NCBI RefSeq assembly: GCF_963678865.1
Contig: NZ_OY787459.1
Span: 2,694,501 to 2,758,500 of the forward strand
Direction of reading: 5' to 3'
Length of the DNA stretch: 64,000 nt
Source: Maridesulfovibrio sp.
GTDB taxonomy: Bacteria > Desulfobacterota > Desulfovibrionia > Desulfovibrionales > Desulfovibrionaceae
Part shown: one piece after another, positions 42,021 through 51,729 of the stretch
Layout: every line of letters begins with the position of its first letter
How positions within the stretch are numbered: the first letter of the stretch is position 1
Made by a program: the position numbers and the translations under genes
Notes under the pieces: generated by a model
Seen by the model: the letters and a program-made list of their open reading frames with translations, nothing else
The model's database searches: none
Told to the model about the DNA's origin: nothing

Positions 42021-42713
42021 GTGTCAGTTGATAAAATACTGGTCGTAGAAGACCATAACGATACCATTGAGCTGTTGAAGTATAATCTTACCTCTTCCGG
42101 TTACGATGTCGTGACCGCAATGGACGGTCATAAGGCCCTTGATCAGGCCAGAAATGAACATCCAGACCTGATTCTGCTGGACCTTATGCTGCCCGGCATA
42201 GACGGCCTGGAAGTCTGTCGCAGGCTGAAGCAGGAAGTTGCCACACAGCATATCCCTGTAGTCATGCTTACCGCTAAAGGTGAGGAAGTGGACCGGGTTG
42301 TTGGGCTTGAGCTTGGCGTTGACGACTACATTGTCAAACCGTTCAGCCCGCGTGAACTTGTGCTGCGGGTTAAAGCTGTATTGCGCCGCAGTACTGAAGT
42401 TCCCGAACCGCGCCGCCCCGGAAAATGGAGCCGGGAAGGGCTCTCCGTGGACTTCGAAGCCCATTCTGTTGAATGTGACGGTGAGCTTGTGGCTCTGACC
42501 GCTACCGAGTTCAAGTTATTTTCAGAGTTGCTGCAGCACGAAGGCAAGGTCCGTACCCGCGACCATCTTCTTGATACGGTCTGGGATACCCATTTTGAGG
42601 GTTATTCCAGAACAGTCGATACCCATATCCGCAGGCTGCGCCAGAAGCTTGGTCCTTATGCGGATTACATCGAAACCGTGCGCGGCGTCGGCTATCGTTT
42701 CAAGAATTCATAA
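42021..42713 (+). CDS. OmpR/PhoB-family response regulator
   Basis: The start is GTG with AAGGAG upstream; the product is 230 residues. The receiver has the acidic pair VVEDHN, phosphoacceptor Asp in LLDLMLPGIDG, and the late lysine in VKPFSPRE. The C-terminal winged helix (LTATEFKLFSELLQHEGKV, SRTVDTHIRRLRQKLG, YIETVRGVGYRF) is of the PhoB/OmpR type. Its partner is the PhoR-like kinase downstream. There are no pst or phoU genes in the window, so control of phosphate uptake cannot be claimed. It lies 71 bases after the heme-type receptor. Confidence 0.9.
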   Translation: MSVDKILVVEDHNDTIELLKYNLTSSGYDVVTAMDGHKALDQARNEHPDLILLDLMLPGIDGLEVCRRLKQEVATQHIPVVMLTAKGEEVDRVVGLELGVDDYIVKPFSPRELVLRVKAVLRRSTEVPEPRRPGKWSREGLSVDFEAHSVECDGELVALTATEFKLFSELLQHEGKVRTRDHLLDTVWDTHFEGYSRTVDTHIRRLRQKLGPYADYIETVRGVGYRFKNS

Positions 42714-42876
42714 TTCCGTCTAAATTCTCGCTTAATCAGGGATTTTATCTTGTCGGTTTTTCCGGGGGCTTTGTTGCGCCCTTTAAAGTAATCCTAACCT
42801 GATTGTCACCTTGGGTGGCTGATCTTGTGTTAAGCTCTTAGCGTATGTTTGTAATTCACCGAGCAGAATAATTATT

Positions 42877-44670
42877 ATGAATAATGAATTGAAATTTTCT
42901 ATCAAAAGCAAACTTTTTGCCGCAGTATGCCTGACTGCTGCAATCTGCGTAAGTCTGCCGCTGGGTTTTGCCTATCATCTACTAAGGGCCGACCTGGCAG
43001 CGGATACGCGCAATGTGGTGCATGAAAAAATTGAACTTGCGGGGCGTATTTACAGAAAGAGTGATCATGCAGGAGTGCAGGACAGGGTTAATTCGATTTC
43101 CAACCTGATGGGTACTGAAGTTGCTTTCATCTCCATGGATGGGAAGAGTTCTGTACAGCCTTCGTGGGCTGTTGGAGGGGGTATTTCCCTGCATGATGTC
43201 GAGATAAGGAATGCCAGGGACGGAAATCCCGGTTTCCTTGTTGTAAATGATCCTCTGGATGGAAAAGAATCCATGCTGGCGGCCGTTGAGGTCCCTGCCG
43301 GTGTAAATTCTCCGTCCGGTTATCTTGTCATTAAAGAATCCCTGTACGGTCCTGAAGAAAGAATGGGTATGATTTTCGAGGTGTTCTTTTGGGCTTTACC
43401 CATTGTTGCGCTGGTCTGCTACGGGGTGATCCGTTTTGTGACCATGCAGCTCACAGCTTCGGTGGAATCCATGGTCAGAACTGCCGAGGCCGTTGGTCAG
43501 GGTAATTACAAACGCAGGATCAGGACTTTTCCAGACAAGGAGTTCATCCCCCTTGCCGAATCCATTAACTGGATGGCTGAGCGCATAGATGAGCATGTCA
43601 GCATTATTACCGGACAGAAGAATAAAATTCAGGCCGTGTTCAACGGCATGTGGGACGGGGTAATGGTGCTGGACGGCAATTGCCGTATTCAGAGTGTGAA
43701 TAGGGCTTTGGTTGATATTTTTCCTGATATTCAGGAAGGGGTAAACCGTAGTCCCCTTGAAATAATCCCCAGCCCGGACCTTTATGATGCATGCAAAGAG
43801 GTTGTAGCACCGGAAGGACCTGAATCCGGAGCTGTGCAGGTTGTTTTGCACAGTGGACGGGTTTACGATGTGAATATTGTCCGTTCCCCGCATACCTCCG
43901 AGCCGGGACAGGGACCGGGGGCTATTGCTGTTTTTCACGACATCAGCGAGATAAAACGTCTGGAGACTGTGCGTCAGGATTTTGTGGCGAACGTATCCCA
44001 CGAATTACGTACCCCGCTTACATCCATTAAGGGTTATGCTGAAACCCTGCTCTCCGATCCTCCTCCGCCGGAATCCTTACAGAGGAATTTTCTGGGTACC
44101 ATTGAGAAGAATGCCAATCACATGTGTAAGATCGTGGACGATCTGCTTAACCTGTCAAGGCTGGAAAGCGGTCATGAAAAGGTTAAGTTGACCCCGGTTG
44201 ATCCTGCCGATGTCCTGCGGGAAGCATGGGAGGCCTGTTCCGGACTTGCCAATAGACGAAAAGTAGATCTGGTCCGCAGTTTTGAGCGTGGGTCTTTCAC
44301 CGTCAAGGCTGATTCCGGACAGCTCATGCAACTGTTCAGGAACTTGTTGGAAAATGCCATCAAATATGGTCCGGAAGAAAAGTCTGTCAGTGTTGAACAC
44401 CGGGTTGATAGCGGCAGGCTGGAGCTTTCAGTCATTGATGAAGGGCCGGGTATTCCCACCGCTGATCAGTCCCGTATTTTTGAGCGTTTCTACTCTGTGG
44501 AAAAGTTCCGCCGTAATGAATTCGGCTCCACCGGACTCGGGCTTGCCATCTCCCGGCATATTGTTTCCAACCATGGCGGAAAAATATCCGTACAATGCCC
44601 TCCTGAAGGACGCAGGCAGGGGACTGCCTTTGTTTTCACCCTGCCCCTTGTGCAGGCAGGCGCGGTTTAA
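42877..44670 (+). CDS. PhoR-type sensor histidine kinase
   Basis: The 597-residue protein has two membrane helices (about 12-34 and 168-192) around a periplasmic sensor domain, a HAMP segment, a PAS domain (about 248-365), and then the kinase: His in FVANVSHELRTPLTSIKGYA, N box LLENAIKYGPEE, and GPGIP / GSTGLGLAISR boxes. This order is that of PhoR. It is preceded by a gap of 163 bases after the response regulator with no clear terminator. The stimulus is unknown. Confidence 0.92.
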   Translation: MNNELKFSIKSKLFAAVCLTAAICVSLPLGFAYHLLRADLAADTRNVVHEKIELAGRIYRKSDHAGVQDRVNSISNLMGTEVAFISMDGKSSVQPSWAVGGGISLHDVEIRNARDGNPGFLVVNDPLDGKESMLAAVEVPAGVNSPSGYLVIKESLYGPEERMGMIFEVFFWALPIVALVCYGVIRFVTMQLTASVESMVRTAEAVGQGNYKRRIRTFPDKEFIPLAESINWMAERIDEHVSIITGQKNKIQAVFNGMWDGVMVLDGNCRIQSVNRALVDIFPDIQEGVNRSPLEIIPSPDLYDACKEVVAPEGPESGAVQVVLHSGRVYDVNIVRSPHTSEPGQGPGAIAVFHDISEIKRLETVRQDFVANVSHELRTPLTSIKGYAETLLSDPPPPESLQRNFLGTIEKNANHMCKIVDDLLNLSRLESGHEKVKLTPVDPADVLREAWEACSGLANRRKVDLVRSFERGSFTVKADSGQLMQLFRNLLENAIKYGPEEKSVSVEHRVDSGRLELSVIDEGPGIPTADQSRIFERFYSVEKFRRNEFGSTGLGLAISRHIVSNHGGKISVQCPPEGRRQGTAFVFTLPLVQAGAV

Positions 44671-44767
44671 AAGACAGTGGAGTTGATGCGTTTTTTTACG
44701 CCATTATGTTGATGACAAAATGAAAACAAAAAGGATAAATTTCGTGCAAACTTAGCGGAGGTTCTGT

Positions 44768-45616
44768 TTGAACGAAAAATCCAAGGCTATACTTCTTATG
44801 GCCGCAACAGCCCTGATATGGAGTTCCGGGGGGCTGGCCATAAAGCTGGTGGACTGGAACCCCATGGCCATTACCGGGGTTCGCAGTGGCTTGGCCGCTT
44901 TGACTCTGGGTATTCTATTCAGAGGCCGTTTGAAGTTCGGATTCTCCCTTGTTCAGTTGGGCGCTGCTGTTGGCTATGCCGGGTTACTGATCACCAACGT
45001 TGCCGCTACTAAGCTGACCACCTCAGCCAACGCAATTTTGCTGGCTTACACTGCCCCGGTCTATGTGGCTTTGCTTGCTCCGTGGTTCCTAAAAGAGAAA
45101 ACCAGCCGCAGCGACTGGTTTTTTATAGCCATTACCGTAGGTGGCATGGTCCTGTTTTTTCTCGATAAACTTTCACCCAGCGGACTATGGGGCAACATTA
45201 TCGCTGTTGTCACCGGGATTTCGTATGCCGTTTTCACTCTGTGTATGCGAGCCCAGAAATCTTCTTCCCCGGTAGAATCCGTGATCATGGGGCATATTTT
45301 GACCGCCACCTGCGGACTGCCTTTCATGTTCAGCAGTATTCCTTCAGCCGAAAGCTGGGTAGGCCTAATCTATCTGGGTATTTTTCAGCAGGGTATATCT
45401 CTGGCCCTGTACACATGGGCTATAAAGCGTCTCGGGGCACTGGAAGCCATCCTGATCATGACCCTTGAGCCTATTTTCAATCCGATTCTGGTCGCCGTCG
45501 GCTACGGCGAAATTCCCGGCAGATGGGCGATTATTGGAGGGCTGGTAGTGATTGGTTCGGTTACGGTGCGCGGGGTGTTGCCGTTTTTACGTCCCAGACT
45601 TTATCGCCCAAGATGA
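44768..45616 (+). CDS. EamA/DMT-family transporter
   Basis: The start is a TTG at 44768 with GGAGG six bases upstream, and no ATG is nearby. The 282-residue protein has ten predicted membrane helices in two EamA repeats (ALIWSSGGLAIKLVDWNP opens the first, FQQGISLALYTWAIKRLG lies in the second). It is an inner-membrane metabolite exporter of the drug/metabolite superfamily; the substrate is unknown. It is followed by a bidirectional terminator shared with the SPOR gene. Confidence 0.88.
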   Translation: MNEKSKAILLMAATALIWSSGGLAIKLVDWNPMAITGVRSGLAALTLGILFRGRLKFGFSLVQLGAAVGYAGLLITNVAATKLTTSANAILLAYTAPVYVALLAPWFLKEKTSRSDWFFIAITVGGMVLFFLDKLSPSGLWGNIIAVVTGISYAVFTLCMRAQKSSSPVESVIMGHILTATCGLPFMFSSIPSAESWVGLIYLGIFQQGISLALYTWAIKRLGALEAILIMTLEPIFNPILVAVGYGEIPGRWAIIGGLVVIGSVTVRGVLPFLRPRLYRPR

Positions 45617-45686
45617 TTACCGGCTCCCGCTGTGTCACCGGGAAAAAGTGACAGACTGAGGATGATCTGAACAGTTTGTAAAGAGA

Positions 45687-45720
45687 ACCCCCGGAAGTTA
45701 AAACTTCCGGGGGTATTTTT
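45687..45720. terminator. Strong bidirectional terminator
   Basis: ACCCCCGGAAGTT (45687-45699) pairs with AACTTCCGGGGGT (45702-45714), loop AA, then ATTTTTT. It lies between the EamA gene and convergent SPOR gene. Confidence 0.93.
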
Positions 45721-46448
45721 TAGATAGCTTGCTTGCTCTTCAAGAGAGGTTTTTTGATGCCGTACTTGGTGAGCACTTTTTTAATTGCATCGGTGGAATC
45801 AGGTGTTCCGGTATGGCGAACAAAGACCCGATACCATGTGCGGGTTCCGCTTTTCCCTGCTTCAACGTAAGAGTTAAGGCCGTTGGCAACGAGTTTGTCG
45901 GCAAAGCTTTGCGCTCTCGCGTTATCACCGAAGGATGCTGCCTGATAAATGTAGTTGTACTTGGGCATATCAACTTCGGCGGGGTTGTCGATTTCCACCG
46001 GCGGTTCCGAGCCGGGCTGTTGAGTTTCAACAGTTTTTTCGGCAACCTTTACCTCGATTTTTTCCTGTTTTGCAGGTTCGGGCTTTTCTGCCGGTGCAGC
46101 TTTTTGTTCATCCCTGGAAGCGATTTCTTTTGCCGGTTCTTCGGGTTTTACTGCTGGCTCGGGCTTTTTCTTGAGCTGGTCAATGTAGTCCAGTTCTTCT
46201 GGCTTGAGCACTCCGCCTTTTACTTCCCCGGAAGCATTGACTGACTGGCTGGGCAGCATCATGGCTATTTCGGGCACATCCTTTTCAGGCTGGTAACCCC
46301 TGCCCAGCAGAATCCCCAGTACAAAGAAGGCGCACAGGGCGGCAACAGCACCGGCACACAGCCCGAGTACCTCAGGCATGGTGAAGGTAAAGGTGAATTT
46401 CTTTTCCTGACCGGGGACGGTTGTCTTCTTTTTTCTGGGTGCAGCCAT
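45720..46448 (-). CDS. SPOR-domain membrane protein
   Basis: The ATG at 46448 has GGAG upstream and gives 242 residues. A short basic N terminus (MAAPRKKKTTVPG) precedes one membrane helix (about 27-51), then a long lysine/proline/glutamate-rich periplasmic linker and a C-terminal SPOR domain (YIYQAASFGDNARAQSFADK). This is the FtsN/DamX-like design: a bitopic inner-membrane protein that recognises denuded glycan at the division septum. It lies 22 bases downstream of argS, in one transcript. Confidence 0.88.
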   Translation of the reverse strand: MAAPRKKKTTVPGQEKKFTFTFTMPEVLGLCAGAVAALCAFFVLGILLGRGYQPEKDVPEIAMMLPSQSVNASGEVKGGVLKPEELDYIDQLKKKPEPAVKPEEPAKEIASRDEQKAAPAEKPEPAKQEKIEVKVAEKTVETQQPGSEPPVEIDNPAEVDMPKYNYIYQAASFGDNARAQSFADKLVANGLNSYVEAGKSGTRTWYRVFVRHTGTPDSTDAIKKVLTKYGIKKPLLKSKQAI

Positions 46449-46470
46449 GGTGGAAACTCCGTTAGGTTTA

Positions 46471-48114
46471 TTACATGCGTTCGGGGGCGGAAACTCCAAG
46501 CAGATTCAGGCCGTTGGCAAGGGTGCGGGCAACTGATTGCAGCAGCACAAGCCTTGCGGCGATCACATTTTCCTCTGCGGAAAGGATGTGGTGCATGCTA
46601 TAGAACCTGTGCAGTGCGCTGGCGAGATCACGCAGGTAGTAGCTGATTACGTGCGGGCTCATGTTTTTACCTGCGTTTTCAGCTACGTCCGCAAACTGGT
46701 CCATAAGTTTCATGAGATCCAGTTCTTCTGCATTAGTCAGTGCGGAAAGGGGAGCTGCGTCAACTGCGGGAATCGCGATTCCCTGATCAGCGGCCTTGCG
46801 CAATACAGAGCAGATGCGCGCATGGGCGTACTGTACGTAATAGACCGGGTTATCCATGGTTTTCTGCTTGACCAGTTCAAGGTCGAAGTCAAGATGGCTG
46901 TCGCTTTTTCTTGAAAGGAACATGAAGCGGGATGCGTCGCGGCCCACTTCGTTAACCACGTCTTCGAGGGTTTCAAATTTACCGGCACGGGTGGACATGG
47001 CAATCTGTTCACCACCGCGCAGCAGGTTAACCAGCTGTACGAGGATTACATCAAGCTGTCCTTTTTTGCCGAGAGCTTCCACTGCGGCCTGCATGCGGGG
47101 GATGTAACCGTGGTGGTCTGCGCCCCAGATATCGACAACAATGTCGAAGCCGCGTTTGTACTTGTCATCGTGGTAGGCTATGTCGGAAGCGAAATAGGTC
47201 AGGTCTCCGTTGGACTTGCGCAGTACGCGGTCCTTGTCGTCACCAAGTTCGGTGGACTTGAACCAGAGTGCGCCGTCCTGTTCGTAAGCCATGCCGCGTT
47301 CTTTGAGGTCGGCGAAAGTCTCTTCAACCTTGTTGGCGGTTACGAGGCTCTTTTCTGAGAACCATACATCATGGCGGACATCAAAGGCGGCGAGGTCTTT
47401 TTTGATGCCTTCAAGGATTTCATCCTTGCCGTATTCGCGGCAGATGGCGATGGCTTCGTCCTCACTCATATCGAGGATACCGGGATTGCGCTCCAGCACT
47501 TCAGCAGCGAGATCCTTGATGTAATCGCCTTTGTAGAAATCTTCGGGGTCGGCAATGTCGCGGCCCTGAGACTGCTGGAGGCGGACCCATATGGAGTTGC
47601 CGAGGATGAGCATCTGGCGGCCGGCATCGTTGACGTAGTATTCTGCTTCCACATCATATCCGGTGAATTCGAGGATGCGCACAAGGCAATCGCCGAGGGC
47701 GGCACCGCGTCCGTGACCGATATGCAGCGGACCGGTAGGGTTGGCGGAAACGTACTCAACCTGAATTCTGGTCCCTTTGCCGATTTCGCTGCGGCCATAG
47801 TCTGCGCCTTTGCTCAGCACACCGGGGATGAGATCCTGCCAGAATGAGTTGGAAAAAGTGAAGTTGAGGAAACCTGGACCGGCAATATCAACTTTTTCAA
47901 TATATTGGTCTCCGGCCAGCTCTTCCTGAATAGTTTCAGCAATGGCGCGGGGATTCATTTTGGCCTGCTTGGATAGCATCATGGCGATATTTGCAGACAT
48001 GTCTCCGAATTTTTTATCTTTGGGAGGCTCGATAACGGCCTTCTCCGGCCATTCCCAGCCCTTGGCTTCGAGAATGGAACCGAGTACCTTTTCAAGGTGT
48101 TGTTTAGCTTTCAT
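46471..48114 (-). CDS. argS: Arginyl-tRNA synthetase
   Basis: The 547-residue class I synthetase has the HIGH motif at 131-134 ([19 protein letters not shown]) and the degenerate KMSKS-type loop [12 protein letters not shown]. The N-terminal Add-1 domain ([15 protein letters not shown]) and C-terminal anticodon-binding helical domain (ending [14 protein letters not shown]) are complete. It charges tRNA-Arg. AAGGAG precedes the ATG. No T-box or other leader structure is evident upstream. Confidence 0.97.
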   Translation of the reverse strand: MKAKQHLEKVLGSILEAKGWEWPEKAVIEPPKDKKFGDMSANIAMMLSKQAKMNPRAIAETIQEELAGDQYIEKVDIAGPGFLNFTFSNSFWQDLIPGVLSKGADYGRSEIGKGTRIQVEYVSANPTGPLHIGHGRGAALGDCLVRILEFTGYDVEAEYYVNDAGRQMLILGNSIWVRLQQSQGRDIADPEDFYKGDYIKDLAAEVLERNPGILDMSEDEAIAICREYGKDEILEGIKKDLAAFDVRHDVWFSEKSLVTANKVEETFADLKERGMAYEQDGALWFKSTELGDDKDRVLRKSNGDLTYFASDIAYHDDKYKRGFDIVVDIWGADHHGYIPRMQAAVEALGKKGQLDVILVQLVNLLRGGEQIAMSTRAGKFETLEDVVNEVGRDASRFMFLSRKSDSHLDFDLELVKQKTMDNPVYYVQYAHARICSVLRKAADQGIAIPAVDAAPLSALTNAEELDLMKLMDQFADVAENAGKNMSPHVISYYLRDLASALHRFYSMHHILSAEENVIAARLVLLQSVARTLANGLNLLGVSAPERM

Positions 48115-48393
48115 GGTGGATGAAATCTCCTTATGGAATTACAGCTTGCGGGAAGGATATAAGGTCGTCCCGGCTGTTTAATGCGTGATAGGCATGCATC
48201 GCTTACCATCTTTCTTTACAGCTTCCAAGTGTTCAATAAGGGCTTAATAAGCTGTAGATGGATGTACAAGCGATTTAAAAATGTAAGTCTTTGTTGCCAA
48301 ATCTTTTAATACAGCAAAAAATAGCTCTGTACAAAGGGGAAATACAGGCAGGCTTTTCGTTATCAGCAACCACATTTCCGGCAGGATGGATTA

Positions 48394-49191
48394 ATGAGCA
48401 GAACCATTGCACTTTTAACTGATTTTGGACTTAATGATCCCTATGTGGGCCAGATGAAAGGGGTTCTGGCAACGCATGCTCCTGAGTCACCTATAATTGA
48501 TGTCAGCCATGGAGTGGAGCCTTTCTGTGTTTCGCAGGGTGCTTTTTTCCTTGCAGCGGCTATGGCTCATTTCCCCGGAGATACGGTTTTTATCACTGTT
48601 ATTGATCCCGGAGTGGGAAGTGGGCGGAGGATTATCGCTGCCGAGTTCGGAAAGCAGGTGGTCCTCGCTCCTGATAACGGGGTTCTTGAACTCGCTGAAG
48701 ACCGTTTTTCCGGTACTATGATTGTCACCGACCTGAGCGAGGCTGCAGCAAAAATTCATAGCTCGGCTACTTTTCATGGCCGGGATATTTTTGCTCCCAT
48801 TGCCGCATCCTTGGCTGGTGGAACATCTCTTGAATCTCTCGGCCCAAAACTTCCTTTGCGTGAAATCATACGCAGCGGGATCAATAAGCCTGTCTGGCTT
48901 GAGGATGGAGTGGAAGCCACCATCCTGCACAAGGACCGTTTCGGCAACCTCGTGCTGAATATTCTCGATACCCAGACCCTGCCCGAGCGTATGACCATCC
49001 CCGAAGAGCATCTTCTTTCCGGTAACGACGATGCTTGTGTAAAACGGGTCAGCTGCTATGCCGAGTTGCAGGCCGGAGCAACAGGACTTCTAGCCGGAAG
49101 TCAGGGGTATTATGAATTGGCCCTGAATCGTGGGGCAGCATCAGAAATGCTGGGACTTGAACCGGGTGATGTTTTGACTTTGAAGTTTTGA
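48394..49191 (+). CDS. SAM hydroxide adenosyltransferase (DUF62 family)
   Basis: The 265-residue protein carries the blocks of the fluorinase-like family: LLTDFGLNDPYVGQMKG at the start, VIDPGVGSGRR, LAPDNGVL, ATFHGRDIFAP, and a C-terminal domain with KDRFGNLVLNI. These enzymes split S-adenosylmethionine to adenosine and methionine using hydroxide; the physiological reason is unclear. There is no halogenase-specific insertion. It has its own terminator and lies alone. The preceding 280 bases hold no gene. Confidence 0.92.
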   Translation: MSRTIALLTDFGLNDPYVGQMKGVLATHAPESPIIDVSHGVEPFCVSQGAFFLAAAMAHFPGDTVFITVIDPGVGSGRRIIAAEFGKQVVLAPDNGVLELAEDRFSGTMIVTDLSEAAAKIHSSATFHGRDIFAPIAASLAGGTSLESLGPKLPLREIIRSGINKPVWLEDGVEATILHKDRFGNLVLNILDTQTLPERMTIPEEHLLSGNDDACVKRVSCYAELQAGATGLLAGSQGYYELALNRGAASEMLGLEPGDVLTLKF

Positions 49192-49210
49192 TAGTTTGGA
49201 AGATAGAATA

Positions 49211-49246
49211 AGCCCCCGGACCGGAGTCCGGGAGCTTCGGATTTTG
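49211..49246. terminator. Probable bidirectional terminator
   Basis: AGCCCCCGGAC (49211-49221) pairs with GTCCGGGAGCT (49226-49236), one mismatch, loop CGGA. T tails are modest on both strands. Confidence 0.65.
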
Positions 49247-49273
49247 GGAAGTAATGCTCAGTACGGTAACGGA

Positions 49274-50731
49274 TTACTCTTTATGCTGGGTGAATATATT
49301 GAATTCTGTAAAATTAACCGGATCATCGTCGCAATATCCATATACATCCACATTTCCGCCTTCTAAACCATTAGGATCAGGCTGGATAAAACGTCCGGTT
49401 GACGGGTCGTATTCACGATGGCCGAAATGAATCAGGCCGGTATCGTGATCTTGGAGACCGGCGGCAAAGCCAAGCGGGATGGAAATACGATCATTGGTAT
49501 CGACAATGGTGTTTCCGAATGAGTCACAGATAATCCGCTTAACCTCGTCTCCGTTATCATCAACAACCAGATAGATGGTCCCCGCCTGATCAGAAGCGAA
49601 ATAGTAGTCTTCGTCATTAAAACGCATGGTGATAGGGGCGCCGGCATTATTGTAAGCGAACTCTTTGCGATTCCGGCCCTCGCCGTCAACTACAGCAGCC
49701 AGCCTGTTGAAATCATACCAGCCGTAGCTTTCCACGGTACTGCCGTTAACCTGTCTTGCGATGCGCTTTCCGCTCGGATCAATAATGTAGGAAATCCTGC
49801 GCCCATCGGGGAGAACAACCTGTTGCAACTGGCCGGACTGGTGATACTCATATTTGGTTACATCCAAGTTATCCTGCTTCATAATCAGACGCCCCTGATC
49901 ATCATAGGAATATTTTACATCTCCTGCCTTAAGCGGACGTAGGCCCGGACCATAGCTGAAACGGCGTTGCCCGGTCTGGGGAGTTGCACCGAAGTAGCGT
50001 TCACCTGCTTTCCCGTATAGATATTCTTCGATCAGTTGTTTTCCTTTCCAAACCTTGTGCAGTCTGCCGCCTGCGTCGTATTCATATTTCAGGTGGTGGT
50101 TGAGAGGCGTAAGTGTGAGCTGTTTTTCAATAATCCGCCCATCTTCATTTTTTGAAGTAGCCAATACGGAAAAAGCTTTACTTGAACCGTGTATGACAAA
50201 AGGAGTTGTGCGGATGGCATTTTCAGGACCAGAATTCAATCTGTCCTGTTCAAATTCAAATTCCTCGTGCAGGTCTGTGTCTGTTCCGGTCTGGGGCTGA
50301 TTATGCCGGGGATGGATCTGTGGCAGTTGCGGTCTGCTCGCTCCAAACTCGGAAATAAGTTCTTTACCGTAATCTGTTTTTGCCAAACTCCGGCTTAGCC
50401 TGTGTTCGGGATTTTCAAGCATGAACCGGGCATGGGCAGCACGTTTGATCCATTTGTATCGTTCCATATCCTCTTTCCATTTCAGCTCCATGTTATCCCA
50501 TCTGGCCTGCGCTTCAGGTTTACGCATGGAGGGATACATAATGTCCCCATCCTCAAACCCAGAAAGATCGCGGTTAGGCTTCACAAGTTTTGCGCCAGTG
50601 TAACGGTCCACAACTTCCCACATGTTTTCGAGTTGTGTTTCAGGAGGTTCGTTCGCTCCGTACAAACACAGCCCGACGCTTAAATCCTTGCTGCTCTTTT
50701 TCCTCAATTCAAAATTTACCGCTGTATGCAT
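49274..50731 (-). CDS. Orphan RHS/YD-repeat core protein
   Basis: The 485-residue protein opens with about 165 residues of charged sequence that I cannot assign, then has degenerate YD repeats (KYEYDAGGRLHKVW, KYSYDDQGRLIMKQ, KYEYHQSGQLQQVVLPDG) and the RHS core-end signature FGHREYDPSTGRFIQPDPNG. Only about 25 residues follow, so there is no C-terminal toxin tip. No signal peptide and no adjacent VgrG, PAAR or immunity gene are seen. A GGAGA site precedes the ATG. It is either a small stand-alone YD protein or a remnant of a larger Rhs locus. Confidence 0.82.
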   Translation of the reverse strand: MHTAVNFELRKKSSKDLSVGLCLYGANEPPETQLENMWEVVDRYTGAKLVKPNRDLSGFEDGDIMYPSMRKPEAQARWDNMELKWKEDMERYKWIKRAAHARFMLENPEHRLSRSLAKTDYGKELISEFGASRPQLPQIHPRHNQPQTGTDTDLHEEFEFEQDRLNSGPENAIRTTPFVIHGSSKAFSVLATSKNEDGRIIEKQLTLTPLNHHLKYEYDAGGRLHKVWKGKQLIEEYLYGKAGERYFGATPQTGQRRFSYGPGLRPLKAGDVKYSYDDQGRLIMKQDNLDVTKYEYHQSGQLQQVVLPDGRRISYIIDPSGKRIARQVNGSTVESYGWYDFNRLAAVVDGEGRNRKEFAYNNAGAPITMRFNDEDYYFASDQAGTIYLVVDDNGDEVKRIICDSFGNTIVDTNDRISIPLGFAAGLQDHDTGLIHFGHREYDPSTGRFIQPDPNGLEGGNVDVYGYCDDDPVNFTEFNIFTQHKE

Positions 50732-50830
50732 TGTGACATCTCCTTAAATAATGTTATGTGGAAAAAGTTAATAACAACCTGTTTATTATGAACTTTTTCC
50801 CTTTTACATAATCAAGGATAGTCATCTGCC

Positions 50831-50858
50831 CGGACCTGAGTTACCCGACTCAGGTCCG
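50831..50858. repeat. Strong hairpin upstream of cobS
   Basis: CGGACCTGAGT (50831-50841) pairs perfectly with ACTCAGGTCCG (50848-50858), loop TACCCG. There is no T tail on either strand, so it is not a standard terminator. I see no cobalamin-riboswitch B12 box nearby. Confidence 0.5.
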
Positions 50859-50920
50859 CCTTGTGAAAAAAAAGAAAATTATTGATACTGTTGTAATGTA
50901 ATTGATTGCCGGAGGCATAC

Positions 50921-51658
50921 TTGAATATAATTCGTGATATTTTAATTACACTCGGCTTTATGACCCGTATCGGTCCGGTCATGGAGATAGAGGCTGAAGA
51001 CATCGGCCGAACTGTGAAGTGGATGCCTTTAAGTGGGCTGGTAATGGGACTGGTTATAGTGCTGCCATTCTGGTTGGGACTGTTTGCCGGAAAATTCTGG
51101 ATTCAGAGCTGGCTGACTGTAGCAGCCTCTGTGTATTTGACCCGCGGGCTGCACTTTGACGGCTTTGCAGATATTGCCGACGGAGCAGGCCCTTATCCTG
51201 ACCCGGAACGGTTCTGGAAGATTATCAAGGACAGTTGCAGCGGCGTGTTCGGAGTGCTGGCTCTGGTTTTGGCCGGACTGGGGCAGGCGGTCTGTTTTTA
51301 TTATCTTTATGAAGCCGGGGTCTATGGGGCTGTGGTCTGGATATTTGTGCTCGGCAGGCTGGGTAATGCACTCATGGCTATGGTCGGCAGGCCGCTGGCA
51401 AGACCGGGACAGGGCAGCCTGTCCATGGTCGGCGCGGATGGTTTTTCAATCGGTGTGGCTTTCGTGACTACTTTGCTGGTGGGAGTTTTTGGAGTCAGCC
51501 CGGCTGTGCAGGGATTGGGGTTGCTGTTGACCGCAGGAGGGGTTTTGTTTTTGTTTCGGCTGGCCAAGAGGGTCGGCGGGGCGAATGGTGATTTTTTGGG
51601 CGCGGCGGTGGTGTTGGCTGAGTTGGCCGGACTACTGGCGTTTTGTGCATTGAATTGA
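50921..51658 (+). CDS. cobS: Adenosylcobinamide-GDP ribazoletransferase (cobalamin synthase)
   Basis: The start is set at TTG 50921 because GGAGG lies five bases upstream; an upstream in-frame TTG would place that site inside the coding region. The 245-residue membrane protein has six to seven helices and the CobS signature RGLHFDGFADIADGAG, in which acidic residues bind metal. It joins adenosylcobinamide-GDP with alpha-ribazole in the last steps of B12 synthesis, in the inner membrane. It stands apart from other cob genes here. Confidence 0.92.
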   Translation: MNIIRDILITLGFMTRIGPVMEIEAEDIGRTVKWMPLSGLVMGLVIVLPFWLGLFAGKFWIQSWLTVAASVYLTRGLHFDGFADIADGAGPYPDPERFWKIIKDSCSGVFGVLALVLAGLGQAVCFYYLYEAGVYGAVVWIFVLGRLGNALMAMVGRPLARPGQGSLSMVGADGFSIGVAFVTTLLVGVFGVSPAVQGLGLLLTAGGVLFLFRLAKRVGGANGDFLGAAVVLAELAGLLAFCALN

Positions 51659-51729
51659 TATAAAAAATAAACTTTAAAGTTGGGTGCCCCTGCTTCGGGC
51701 GTAATTTTCAAATAAGCACAGGAAGCTAG

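Noticed and set aside
42714-42876. Pho box or pho regulon link for the PhoB/PhoR-like pair
   Set aside because: No clear Pho box is found and no pst/pho transport genes are in the window, so a phosphate role is not claimed.
44689-44702. GCGT-TTTTTT-ACGC hairpin as terminator after the PhoR-like gene
   Set aside because: Only four base pairs and no proper tail.
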